64,000 nt of DNA from Bradyrhizobium sp. BR13661. GTDB taxonomy: Bacteria > Pseudomonadota > Alphaproteobacteria > Rhizobiales > Xanthobacteraceae. Position numbers and translations under genes: made by a program. The notes under the pieces are model-generated. The model saw nothing but the letters and a program-made list of their open reading frames with translations, was not told the DNA's origin and searched no databases. Shown here piece by piece: positions 43,701 through 51,753 of this stretch (within the stretch, counting starts at the first letter, position 1; each line of letters starts with the position of its first letter). Where the stretch lies: the NCBI RefSeq assembly GCF_029892425.1, contig NZ_JARXWB010000018.1, positions 62,001 through 126,000 on the forward strand, given 5' to 3'.

Positions 43701-44474
43701 TCACCCGCGCCGTTCAACTGAAGCCAGCTCGACGATCCAACCATCGCCCGTCCGGCTTTGGTGGAGCTGCGGCTGAATATTCCAATATTTAGCGGCTTCG
43801 GTCAATTCAGCCTCTACATCTTGACCTTTGAGAAACAACGCTTTTGCGCCTTGGCGCATCAGCGGCTCCGCAAAGCCGATGAGCTGGTGTAGCGGAGCCA
43901 GTGCTCGCGCGGTGACGCAATCGACGGGGCCGGTGATTCTATCCACATTATCCCCGATCTCAGCGAGATGTACGACTCCCGGAGATGTGGTGACGCGGAT
44001 CGCCTCGCGCAAAAACGCGGCCTTCTTGGCGATTCGCTCGACAAGATGGACGCTGGCGCCCGGTGTTCCGGCCATCGCGCAGGCAAGGACTACACCTGGA
44101 AAGCCGCCACCGCTGCCGAGGTCGGCCCATCGTTTGGCCGACGGTGCGAGATCGACGAGCTGAAGTGAGTCGGCGATGTGCCGGGTCCAGAGGTTTGGCA
44201 AGGTCGAGGGCGCGACCAGATTGGTCTTGGCCTGCCATTCCCGGAGCAACGCGATATAGCGATCGAGCCGCGCCTCCGTTTCATGTGAAACCGGCGCGAG
44301 CTTCAAGGCCGCACGCTTGTCCGCGGCGATGACGGAGTCGAGTGCCTGATCGTTAGCGCCGGCCTTGGCGATCTTCGGTTTGCTGGGCGCGGGGTCAGAT
44401 CGGCGCGCGCCACCCTCACCTGCTTCGGGTCGTCGCGTTAGTGGTCTGTCGCCGCCCGGTCCGCGCTGTTTCAC
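43701..44474 (-). CDS. rsmG: 16S rRNA (guanine-527-N7)-methyltransferase
   Basis: A methyltransferase of up to 257 residues. The SAM motif WADLGSGGGFPGVVLA (motif I) and RALAPLHQLIGF are typical, with PVSHETEARLDRY opening the conserved part. The GTG at 44474 lies inside a parS site, giving about 55 extra N-terminal residues (Pro/Lys/Ala-rich) unlike the family. A TTG at 44303 (KLAPVSHETE next) would give about 200 residues, nearer the E. coli length (207). Start unsettled. Confidence 0.93.
   Translation of the reverse strand: MKQRGPGGDRPLTRRPEAGEGGARRSDPAPSKPKIAKAGANDQALDSVIAADKRAALKLAPVSHETEARLDRYIALLREWQAKTNLVAPSTLPNLWTRHIADSLQLVDLAPSAKRWADLGSGGGFPGVVLACAMAGTPGASVHLVERIAKKAAFLREAIRVTTSPGVVHLAEIGDNVDRITGPVDCVTARALAPLHQLIGFAEPLMRQGAKALFLKGQDVEAELTEAAKYWNIQPQLHQSRTGDGWIVELASVERRG
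44277..44292. promoter_or_regulatory. degenerate parS-like site within rsmG
   Basis: CGTTTCATGTGAAACC matches 13 of 16 bases of TGTTTCACGTGAAACA. It encodes VSHET; an intact parS core here would read VSRET, a common rsmG sequence in relatives. Probably decayed and weak. Confidence 0.4.
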
Positions 44475-44482
44475 GTGAAACG
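44467..44482. promoter_or_regulatory. parS site 1
   Basis: TGTTTCACGTGAAACG matches 15 of 16 bases of the bacterial parS consensus. It lies in the 9-bp mnmG-rsmG junction and covers the GTG candidate start of rsmG. Confidence 0.92.
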
Positions 44483-44483
44483 C

Positions 44484-46364
44484 CTATGCGATTGCTTTGG
44501 ACGACTTGCGTGCTTCTCGGCGGAGATAGGCCGCGAGGATGCCGAGCGCTGCCGGCGTCATGCCGTCGATCCGGCCGGCCTGCCCGACCGTGAAGGGCCG
44601 CGCCTTTTGCAGCTTGGCACGAACCTCATTGGAGAGACCCGGGACGAGGCTGTAATCGACGTCGGAGAGCACCATCCCCTCATCGCGCCGGAAAGCTTCG
44701 ACGTCGGCGCTCTGGCGCTCCAGATAGACGTCGTATTTGGCGTCGATCTCAAGATGGGTGGCGATGACAGGATCGATCGCCGAGAGCTCCGGCCAGATCG
44801 CCCGGACCTGGCTCCAACCGATATCAGGATAGGCCATCAACTCGAAGGCCGACCGACGCTGGCCGTCGTGGTTGAGGGACAACCCGTGCTTGATCGCCTC
44901 GTTCGGGGTGATCGTCAGAGACTTCGAGAGCGCCCGGGCGGCATTCAGGGCGTCCATCTTGCTCCGGTGATACTGCGTCCGGGCGCTCCCGACACAGCCC
45001 AGCGCGATCCCCTTCTCGGTCAGACGCTGATCGGCATTGTCCGCCCGCAAAGTCAGCCGGTATTCGGCCCGCGAGGTGAACATCCGATAGGGCTCGGTGA
45101 TCCCGCGGGTGACAAGGTCGTCGATCATGACCCCGAGGTATCCATCAGCCCGGTCGAACACGGTCAGCGCGGCGCCGCCGGCAGCGAGCGCCGCATTCAG
45201 GCCGGCCACGATGCCCTGGCCGGCAGCTTCCTCATATCCTGTGGTGCCGTTGATCTGCCCGGCCAGGAAGAGACCGCGCAGGCGCTTGGTCTGCAGGGTC
45301 GGATCGAGCTCGCGGGGATCGATGTGGTCGTACTCGATGGCGTAGCCGGGACGGACCATCTTCACCCGCTCCAGGCCAGGGATGCTGGCCAGGATCGCGA
45401 GCTGGACCTCCTCTGGAAGTGATGTGGAGATGCCATTGGGATAGACGGTCGTATCGTCGAGGCCTTCCGGCTCGAGGAAGATCTGATGGCCATCGCGATC
45501 GCCGAAGCGGACGATCTTGTCCTCGATCGAGGGGCAATAGCGCGGACCCGAGCTCTTGATCTGGCCGGAGTACATCGGGGAGCGATGGACATTGGCTCGG
45601 ATCACCTCATGGGTGGCGGCCGTGGTCCGAGTGATCCCGCACTGGATCTGCGGAGTCGTGATCCGCCCGGTCATCACCGAAAACGGCTCCGGCGGCTCGT
45701 CACCGGGCTGCATCTCGACCGCGGACCAGTCGATCGTCGACCCATCCAGACGCGGCGGCGTGCCGGTCTTGAGGCGTCCGAGCTTGAAGCCAGCGCGCTC
45801 AAACGAGGCCGAAAGACCCATCGCGGGGGCCTCTCCGACCCGACCGGCAGGCCAATTCTTCTCGCCGAGATGGATCAGACCACGGAGGAAGGTGCCGGTG
45901 GTGACGACAACGGCCCCTGCCCGGAGCTCTCGGCCATCAGCCAGGCGCAGTCCCGTCACCCGGCCATCGACCACGATGAGTTCGTCGGCCTCGCCTTCGA
46001 TGACGGAAAGTCCCCCGGTCTCCCGGATCGCGATCTGCATGGCGGCGGCATAGAGCTTCCGGTCAGCCTGCGCCCGCGGACCACGGACAGCCGGACCTTT
46101 CCGGCGATTGAGAACGCGAAACTGGATCCCGCCGGCGTCGCCAACCCGGCCCATCAGGCCGTCGAGCGCATCGACCTCACGGACCAGATGGCCCTTCCCG
46201 AGACCGCCGATGGCGGGATTGCAGGACATCGCGCCGACGGTCGAGAAGCGGTGCGTCACCAGCGCCGTCGTCGCGCTCATCCGGGCGGCCGCAGCCGCGG
46301 CCTCGCAGCCGGCATGGCCGCCGCCGATGACGATGACGTCGAAACTCGCTTGCTCTGTACGCAT
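44484..46364 (-). CDS. mnmG: tRNA uridine 5-carboxymethylaminomethyl modification enzyme MnmG
   Basis: A 626-residue FAD protein. N-terminal FAD motif VIGGGHAGCEAAAAAARM; GGLGKGHLVREVDALDG; SNPAIGG-type motif CNPAIGGLGKG; C-terminal SYSLVPGLS(N)E-like ending and TPAALGILAAYLRR. With MnmE it modifies the wobble uridine of several tRNAs. Adjacent to rsmG with a 9-bp gap containing parS 1. Length matches the family. Confidence 0.97.
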   Translation of the reverse strand: MRTEQASFDVIVIGGGHAGCEAAAAAARMSATTALVTHRFSTVGAMSCNPAIGGLGKGHLVREVDALDGLMGRVGDAGGIQFRVLNRRKGPAVRGPRAQADRKLYAAAMQIAIRETGGLSVIEGEADELIVVDGRVTGLRLADGRELRAGAVVVTTGTFLRGLIHLGEKNWPAGRVGEAPAMGLSASFERAGFKLGRLKTGTPPRLDGSTIDWSAVEMQPGDEPPEPFSVMTGRITTPQIQCGITRTTAATHEVIRANVHRSPMYSGQIKSSGPRYCPSIEDKIVRFGDRDGHQIFLEPEGLDDTTVYPNGISTSLPEEVQLAILASIPGLERVKMVRPGYAIEYDHIDPRELDPTLQTKRLRGLFLAGQINGTTGYEEAAGQGIVAGLNAALAAGGAALTVFDRADGYLGVMIDDLVTRGITEPYRMFTSRAEYRLTLRADNADQRLTEKGIALGCVGSARTQYHRSKMDALNAARALSKSLTITPNEAIKHGLSLNHDGQRRSAFELMAYPDIGWSQVRAIWPELSAIDPVIATHLEIDAKYDVYLERQSADVEAFRRDEGMVLSDVDYSLVPGLSNEVRAKLQKARPFTVGQAGRIDGMTPAALGILAAYLRREARKSSKAIA

Positions 46365-46421
46365 GGGCGGACTTCTAGCTCAGAGGCAGGAAAGCCGGAA
46401 GTGGAAACTGGGTGAGGTGGA

Positions 46422-46437
46422 TGTTTCACGTGAAACG
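46422..46437. promoter_or_regulatory. parS site 2
   Basis: TGTTTCACGTGAAACG, 15 of 16 consensus bases, in the gap between mnmE and mnmG. Confidence 0.92.
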
Positions 46438-46457
46438 GGGTGGGCTGCTGCGTGGTT

Positions 46458-46483
46458 CGCGAAAACAACCCCATGCACAGTAG
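46458..46483 (+). repeat. 26-base dispersed word, copy 2
   Basis: Identical over 26 bases to 5485-5510. It sits between parS sites 2 and 3. Confidence 0.8.
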
Positions 46484-46504
46484 GGAGGGTGTTGGCCTGA
46501 TTGG

Positions 46505-46520
46505 TGTTTCACGTGAAACA
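46505..46520. promoter_or_regulatory. parS site 3
   Basis: TGTTTCACGTGAAACA, a perfect 16-base match to the parS consensus. Confidence 0.96.
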
Positions 46521-46580
46521 GGATGACCGGGCTATGGGCACGACCCGTCCATTGAAGCGAGCCTCCCGCCGCCGTGCTCC

Positions 46581-46666
46581 GTCATTGCGAGCGCAGCGAA
46601 GCAATCCAGAATTCCCTCGACGAAGGCAGTCCGGATTGCTTCGTCGCAAGTGTTCCTCGCAATGAC
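46581..46666. repeat. family B palindromic repeat
   Basis: GTCATTGCGAGCGCAGCGAAG to CTCGCAATGAC, with inner arms GCAATCC/GGATTGC. It splits the parS cluster into pairs (sites 2-3 and 4-5). Confidence 0.85.
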
Positions 46667-46708
46667 GCGGATGGAGCCAGAGGCTCACCGCTGCTTATGA
46701 GCCTGCGT

Positions 46709-46724
46709 TGTTTCACGTGAAACA
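46709..46724. promoter_or_regulatory. parS site 4
   Basis: TGTTTCACGTGAAACA, perfect match. Confidence 0.96.
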
Positions 46725-46742
46725 GTCAGGAACCCTCGTCTG

Positions 46743-46758
46743 TGTTTCACGTGAAACA
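46743..46758. promoter_or_regulatory. parS site 5
   Basis: TGTTTCACGTGAAACA, perfect match, 18 bp after site 4. Confidence 0.96.
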
Positions 46759-46776
46759 CAAGCAATGGAACAAGCG

Positions 46777-46799
46777 CTAGTCCTACATTGTAGAACTAG
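46777..46799. repeat. 23-bp near-perfect palindrome after mnmE
   Basis: CTAGTCCTACA (46777-46787) and TGTAGAACTAG (46789-46799) are inverse except at one position, around a single T. It starts 2 bases beyond the mnmE stop and 18 bases after parS 5. There is no T-run, so it is not a standard terminator. Confidence 0.6.
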
Positions 46800-46801
46800 G
46801 G

Positions 46802-48148
46802 CTACTTTCCAATACAGAACTTCTGGAAGATGGCCCCAAGGACGTCCTCGACGTCGACTCGGCCAAGCAGCCGACCAAGAGCATAAGCGGCGGCACGCAG
46901 TTCTTCGGCGGCCAGCTCTTCCCCCTCTTCTACAAGTTCCAAACTCCGACGCAAGCTGTCCGAGGCCCGCGCCAACAAATCTCGTTGCCGAGCCCTCGTG
47001 ACCAACGCACCTTCGGTGGTTCCAAAAAACTCGGCCGCAAATTTCACGAGAGCCTCGACCAGTTCGGGAATGCCATCGCCGCGGCTCGCCGAGATTCCGA
47101 GCTCACCCTGCGGACCAGCTCCGCCTAGATCAATCTTGTTGCGTACGACCCAGACCGAGCTGTGGGACTGATCTCCCGCGCCCGATTGGAGGAGCGACCG
47201 CATTACGTCCGGACCGACAGCGCGCTCCCCCTCCACCAGCCACAACACGAGGTCGGCATCCTCGGCCCGCGCCCTCGCGCGGCGCACACCTTCCTGCTCG
47301 ACGGGATCATCGGTCTCTCTGATGCCAGCCGTGTCGATCACGGTAACGGGATAGCCGTCGAGATCGAGCTGCACCTCGATGATGTCACGCGTGGTGCCGG
47401 CGTGCGGCGAGACGATCGCGACCTCGCGGCGGGCGAGCTGATTCATCAGCGTCGACTTGCCGACATTCGGCGGGCCGGCGATCGCAACCATCAGGCCATC
47501 GCGCAGCCGTTCAGAATGTCCCTGAGCCGCAAGTACTTCTGCAATTTCGTCGTGCAGCGCCTTGATCGCTTTCACCGCTGGCGCCCGCAGCTCCGCCGGC
47601 ACATCGCCCTCATCGGAAAAATCGATGCCGGCCTCGATCAGGGCCGAGGCCTCGATGATGCGCTCGCGCCAGTCGCGTGCGCGATTGCCGAGCAGGCCTT
47701 GCAACTGGCGCAGCGCCTGGCGGCGCTGACGATCGGTGTCGGCATGAATGAGATCGTCGAGGCCCTCGGCCTCGGTCAGGTCGAGCTTGCCGTTCTCGAA
47801 GGCGCGCCGGGTGAACTCGCCGGGTTCCGCCGCGCGCGTATTCGGAATTGAAGAAATTGCGGTAAAGAGCGCGGATAGCACCGCGCGGCCGCCATGGACG
47901 TGAAATTCGGCGATGTCCTCGCCGGTCGCGCTCCCCGGCCCTGGAAACCAGAGCACGACCGCGTCGTCGATCGGCTGGCCCGCACTGTCACGAAGCAGCC
48001 GACGGCTGGCCTGCCGCGGCGCAGGCAGCTTGCCCGCGAGGGATGTCAGCACGATCCCTGCTTGCGGACCGGAAACGCGCACCAGGGCGATCGCGCTCGG
48101 CGGACGGCCGGACGACAGCGCAAAGATGGTCTGGTCTCGCGGGTGCAT
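46802..48148 (-). CDS. mnmE: tRNA uridine modification GTPase MnmE
   Basis: A 448-residue GTPase. The N-terminal folate-binding domain (GRPPSAIALVRVSGPQA) and central G domain (GPPNVGKSTLMN; DTAGIRE; NKID) are followed by the C-terminal FCIGK, the invariant catalytic Cys motif. It partners with MnmG in tRNA wobble-U modification. The gene lies between rho and the parS cluster on the same strand as mnmG. Confidence 0.97.
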   Translation of the reverse strand: MHPRDQTIFALSSGRPPSAIALVRVSGPQAGIVLTSLAGKLPAPRQASRRLLRDSAGQPIDDAVVLWFPGPGSATGEDIAEFHVHGGRAVLSALFTAISSIPNTRAAEPGEFTRRAFENGKLDLTEAEGLDDLIHADTDRQRRQALRQLQGLLGNRARDWRERIIEASALIEAGIDFSDEGDVPAELRAPAVKAIKALHDEIAEVLAAQGHSERLRDGLMVAIAGPPNVGKSTLMNQLARREVAIVSPHAGTTRDIIEVQLDLDGYPVTVIDTAGIRETDDPVEQEGVRRARARAEDADLVLWLVEGERAVGPDVMRSLLQSGAGDQSHSSVWVVRNKIDLGGAGPQGELGISASRGDGIPELVEALVKFAAEFFGTTEGALVTRARQRDLLARASDSLRRSLELVEEGEELAAEELRAAAYALGRLLGRVDVEDVLGAIFQKFCIGK

Positions 48149-48420
48149 GGCCTATTTGTCCGGCTGGCGGGGAAAAGGCAAACGGGCCCGTTCTCGGTCA
48201 GCCGGAGCAACGATTTTGCTGCGGTCAAACCCGCAATAAGATAAATATTGCACTGCAGCAGTGCACTCGGATTTTGCCGCAAAAGTCGCCATCCAGAGCG
48301 ATTTCGGTCGATCATAAGTCAACTATTTGATAAATATATCAACAACTTAATTGACACCATGATTCGGAAGCCTGCCACTCGTCGCCATGCTGCACTTTCC
48401 CTGCAGCAAAGCTGCACAAC
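48149..48420. other. A+T-rich gap upstream of mnmE
   Basis: Contains two palindromes: TGCACTG-CAG-CAGTGCA (48249-48265) and TTGATA-AATA-TATCAA (48327-48342), in sequence much richer in A+T than its neighbours. CTGCA words recur (at least six in 48249-48475). It presumably carries the mnmE promoter, but I see no certain -35/-10. Confidence 0.55.
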
Positions 48421-48445
48421 GAAAAAGGGCGCCCGAAGGCGCCCT
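48421..48445 (-). terminator. rho-independent terminator of rho
   Basis: On the minus strand, AGGGCGCC pairs perfectly with GGCGCCCT around a TTCG tetraloop (48445-48426), then TTTTTC. It is 20 bases after the rho stop codon. Confidence 0.92.
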
Positions 48446-48465
48446 GATGTCTTGCTGCACTGCAC

Positions 48466-49731
48466 TCAGGTATTCATGGAGTCGAAGAACTCCGAATTGC
48501 TCTTGGTCGAGCGCAGCTTGTCGAGCAGGAAGTCGATTCCGTCCATCGTACCCATCGGGTTGAGGATGCGGCGGAGCACGTACATCTTCTTCAGCACCTG
48601 CGGATCGGTGATGAGCTCCTCCTTGCGGGTGCCGGAGCGCGAGATGTCGATCGCCGGGAAGGTGCGCTTGTCCGAGACCTTCCGGTCCAGGATCAGTTCC
48701 GAGTTACCGGTGCCCTTGAACTCTTCGAAAATGACTTCGTCCATGCGGCTGCCGGTATCGACCAGTGCGGTCGCGATGATGGTCAGCGAGCCGCCCTCCT
48801 CGATGTTGCGGGCGGCACCGAAGAAGCGCTTCGGGCGCTGTAGCGCGTTGGCGTCGACACCGCCGGTCAGCACCTTGCCTGAGGACGGCACCACCGTGTT
48901 GTAGGCGCGGCCGAGGCGCGTGATCGAATCGAGCAGGATGACGACGTCGCGACCATGCTCGACGAGGCGCTTGGCCTTTTCGATCACCATCTCGGCGACC
49001 TGAACGTGGCGCACCGCCGGTTCGTCGAAGGTCGACGACACGACCTCGCCCTTCACCGAGCGCTGCATGTCGGTGACTTCTTCCGGACGTTCGTCGATCA
49101 GAAGTACGATCAGATAACATTCGGGATGGTTGTGCGCGATCGAGTGCGCGATGTTCTGCATCAGCACGGTTTTACCCGTGCGCGGCGGCGCCACGATCAG
49201 CGCGCGCTGGCCCTTGCCGATCGGGGCGACGATGTCGATCACGCGTGCCGACAGGTCTTTCCGCGTCGGATCGTCGATTTCCATGCGGAAACGCTGGTTC
49301 GGAAACAGCGGCGTGAGGTTGTCGAAATTGACCTTGTGCTTGGCCTTTTCCGGATCCTCGAAATTGAGCGTGTTGACTTTCAGCAGCGCGAAATAGCGCT
49401 CGCCCTCTTTCGGGCTGCGAATATGGCCTTCGATGGTGTCGCCGGTGCGCAGGCCGAAGCGGCGGATCTGCGAGGGCGAAACGTAGATGTCATCAGGGCC
49501 GGGCAGATAATTCGCATCGGGAGAGCGGAGAAAGCCGAAGCCGTCGGAGAGAACCTCGACCACACCCTGGCCGACGATGTCTGTCTCAGCCAGCGCAAGC
49601 TGCTTGAGGATGGCGAACAGCAGCTCCTGTTTGCGCATGGTGCTGGCGTTCTCGACCCCGTTTTCCTCCGCAAACGAGACCAGCTCGGCCGGCGTTTTGG
49701 ACTTGAGGTCTTCGAGTTTAATTTCCCGCAT
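48466..49731 (-). CDS. rho: transcription termination factor Rho
   Basis: A 421-residue hexameric RNA helicase (E. coli 419). N-terminal Rho-N (MREIKLEDLKSKTPAELV), RNA-binding CSD (GFGFLRSPDANYLPGPDDIYVS), Walker A GKGQRALIVAPPRTGKT and Walker B VILLDSITRLGRAYN, then the R-loop motif near SRSGTRKEE. The start at 49731 is the family one; the frame is open to 49845 (38 extra residues). It has its own terminator at 48421. Confidence 0.97.
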   Translation of the reverse strand: MREIKLEDLKSKTPAELVSFAEENGVENASTMRKQELLFAILKQLALAETDIVGQGVVEVLSDGFGFLRSPDANYLPGPDDIYVSPSQIRRFGLRTGDTIEGHIRSPKEGERYFALLKVNTLNFEDPEKAKHKVNFDNLTPLFPNQRFRMEIDDPTRKDLSARVIDIVAPIGKGQRALIVAPPRTGKTVLMQNIAHSIAHNHPECYLIVLLIDERPEEVTDMQRSVKGEVVSSTFDEPAVRHVQVAEMVIEKAKRLVEHGRDVVILLDSITRLGRAYNTVVPSSGKVLTGGVDANALQRPKRFFGAARNIEEGGSLTIIATALVDTGSRMDEVIFEEFKGTGNSELILDRKVSDKRTFPAIDISRSGTRKEELITDPQVLKKMYVLRRILNPMGTMDGIDFLLDKLRSTKSNSEFFDSMNT

Positions 49732-49992
49732 TGGGGTGGTCCTGTGGGGTAGCCTTGGGAGGGGGGTGCGAGGAGGCTCTGAAATGCGGACGCGAGAAGG
49801 TAAGGTCCGCAGGTCTGGCAAGGTTACGTGCCCGTGGGGCTTCAAACCTGATGCGGTGTCCGGCCTTTAAAAAGCTCAGACACAACCACATCCGCCTGCG
49901 TTGGGTGGGATGTCGACAATATAGAAAATCGCTTTCCACTCCGCAAGCCGAAGCGCTGAGCGATCGTTCACGTTTCCTGCCTCAAATCTTGC

Positions 49993-50427
49993 CTAGAACG
50001 GCTTCACGATCACCATGATGACGATGATGATCATCAGGACGGTCGGCACCTCATTGATAATCCGGAAGAATTTCTGGCTGTGCAGGCGCTTGTCGGCCGC
50101 GAAGTCCTTGAGCCAGCGGGAAAAAAAGCCGTGGACCGCGGACATGGCGAGGACCATTGCCAGTTTTACGTGCAGCCAGCCGAAGCTGAACCAGTGACCG
50201 GCCCAGGCGAGATAAAGCCCGGCGAGCCAGGTGACGATCATGGCGGGATTGATGATCGCCTTGAACAGCCGGCGCTCCATGACCTTGAAGGTTTCGGACT
50301 GTTTTGAGCCGATCTCGGCTTCCGAGTGATAGACGAACAGCCTGGGCAGATAGAGCATGCCGGCCATCCAGGCGATGACCGCAATGACGTGCAGCGCCTT
50401 GACCCAGAGATAGACGTCTTCAAACAT
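49993..50427 (-). CDS. hemJ: protoporphyrinogen IX oxidase HemJ (UPF0093)
   Basis: A 144-residue four-helix membrane protein. The N-terminal LHVIAVIAWMAGMLYLPRLFVYH carries His13 and the family's second conserved His; later WLAGLYLAWAGHWF and LHVKLAMVLAMSAVHGFF have the conserved His/Lys. It oxidises protoporphyrinogen IX in heme synthesis. Its position beside the candidate origin fits the neighbourhood where hemE lies in relatives. Confidence 0.9.
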   Translation of the reverse strand: MFEDVYLWVKALHVIAVIAWMAGMLYLPRLFVYHSEAEIGSKQSETFKVMERRLFKAIINPAMIVTWLAGLYLAWAGHWFSFGWLHVKLAMVLAMSAVHGFFSRWLKDFAADKRLHSQKFFRIINEVPTVLMIIIVIMVIVKPF

Positions 50428-50886
50428 TCTTGGCGCCTGGCTTTCCGTCCGCCTGCTCGGCGGTCTGGGGATAGTAAGAACTCGTTAAGGTCTCGCCTCC
50501 ACACATATCCTTCGGTAGCGCCTTCCTCAAATCTAGAATCTTAGATTCTTAAGGTTTGAGTCTGAGTGACCGTGGATTGGACTCACACAATGCCGTCCGC
50601 ACGTTCGCGCGCGCTTGTTCACATCCATCAACATGTCCCTGCCAGTTCCTGTCTGGCCAGATAAATGGTCCGAGCTCAAAGGCTTGCGCATTTTGATCCG
50701 CAGCCTATCAAGGGAGTTATCGGCGCAATCCCGCTTCTCTCTCGACAGGCGACCGGACTTGTTCCGACGGGCAGTGGTGTGAAGAAAATTGGCACTTATC
50801 CCGCCCCCGGTGTCGCGCAACGCTTTCCGAGGGGTTAAGGTCCACAGAAATCCACAAACCACACCGCCTCCATACAAAGAGTTTTT
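50428..50886. other. candidate chromosomal replication origin (oriC)
   Basis: A 459-bp gap between hemJ (leftward) and the RP001-like gene (rightward). Four GANTC (CcrM) sites lie within 49 bp: 50536, 50544, 50558 and 50580; the first two form the palindrome AGAATC-TTA-GATTCT. TTAAGGT occurs three times (50485, 50549, 50835). TTGTTCACA (50615-50623) is one mismatch from a DnaA box; AAATCCACA (50848) is weaker. The RP001-like-maf-coaE-dnaQ-secB flank matches the Caulobacter origin flank, and parS sites are 4-6 kb away. Confidence 0.6.
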
Positions 50887-51732
50887 GTGCCGACCTCGAA
50901 CAATTATTTCCATCTGCACCTCGTCTCCGACTCCACCGGCGAGACCCTGATTACGGTCGCGCGCGCCGTCGCCGCGCAATATGCGAACGTCACCCCGGTC
51001 GAGCATGTCTATCCGCTGGTGCGCAGCCAGAAGCAGCTCGACCGCGTGCTCGACGAGATCGAGGAGGCGCCTGGAATCGTGCTGTTCACGCTGCTGGAGA
51101 AGGACCTGGTCTCCAGGCTCGAGGACAAGTGCAAGGCGATCAACGTTCCGAGCCTGTCGATCATCGGCCCGGTGATGCAATTGTTCGAAGCCTATCTCGG
51201 TGCCGCGACGACGGGTCGCGTCGGCGCGCAGCACGTGCTCAATGCGGAATATTTCAAGCGCATCGATGCCTTGAACTACACCATGATCCACGATGACGGC
51301 CAGCATGTCGAAGGGCTCGAGGAAGCTGATGTCGTGCTGGTCGGCGTGTCCCGCACGTCGAAGACGCCGACATCGATCTATCTTGCCAACCGCGGCATTC
51401 GCACCGCAAACGTGCCGCTCGTGCCGGGCATTCCGGTGCCGGCGCAATTGGAGACACTGACGCGCCCGCTGGTGGTGAGCCTGCATGCGACGCCCGAACG
51501 CCTGATCCAGATCCGACAGAACCGCCTGCTCTCCATGGGCGCCGAATCCGGATCCGGCAGCGACACCTATACTGACAGGCAATCGGTCACCGAGGAGGTT
51601 GCGTTCGCGCGCAAGCTCAGCGCCAAGCACGACTGGCCGCTGCTCGACGTGACGCGGCGCTCGATCGAGGAAACTGCAGCCGCGATCATGAAGCTCTACA
51701 GCGATCGCCAGCGCAACCGGCCTTCTGAATAA
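50887..51732 (+). CDS. pyruvate,phosphate dikinase regulatory protein family (DUF299, RP001-like)
   Basis: A 281-residue kinase/pyrophosphorylase. N-terminal HLHLVSDSTGETLITVARAV (SDSTG motif) and the P-loop GVSRTSKTPTSIYLAN (near residue 155) are the family's marks. Members regulate PPDK or PEP synthase by ADP-dependent phosphorylation. The start is GTG at 50887, at the end of the candidate origin. In Rickettsia and Caulobacter the orthologue (RP001, CC0001) lies next to the origin. Confidence 0.92.
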   Translation: MPTSNNYFHLHLVSDSTGETLITVARAVAAQYANVTPVEHVYPLVRSQKQLDRVLDEIEEAPGIVLFTLLEKDLVSRLEDKCKAINVPSLSIIGPVMQLFEAYLGAATTGRVGAQHVLNAEYFKRIDALNYTMIHDDGQHVEGLEEADVVLVGVSRTSKTPTSIYLANRGIRTANVPLVPGIPVPAQLETLTRPLVVSLHATPERLIQIRQNRLLSMGAESGSGSDTYTDRQSVTEEVAFARKLSAKHDWPLLDVTRRSIEETAAAIMKLYSDRQRNRPSE

Positions 51733-51753
51733 TCTTGGGAATAGTTCGCAAAG

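Noticed and set aside
46365..46801. CRISPR-like reading of regularly placed TTTCACGTGAAAC words
   Set aside because: The words are 16-bp palindromes with irregular spacing and are parS sites near parAB.
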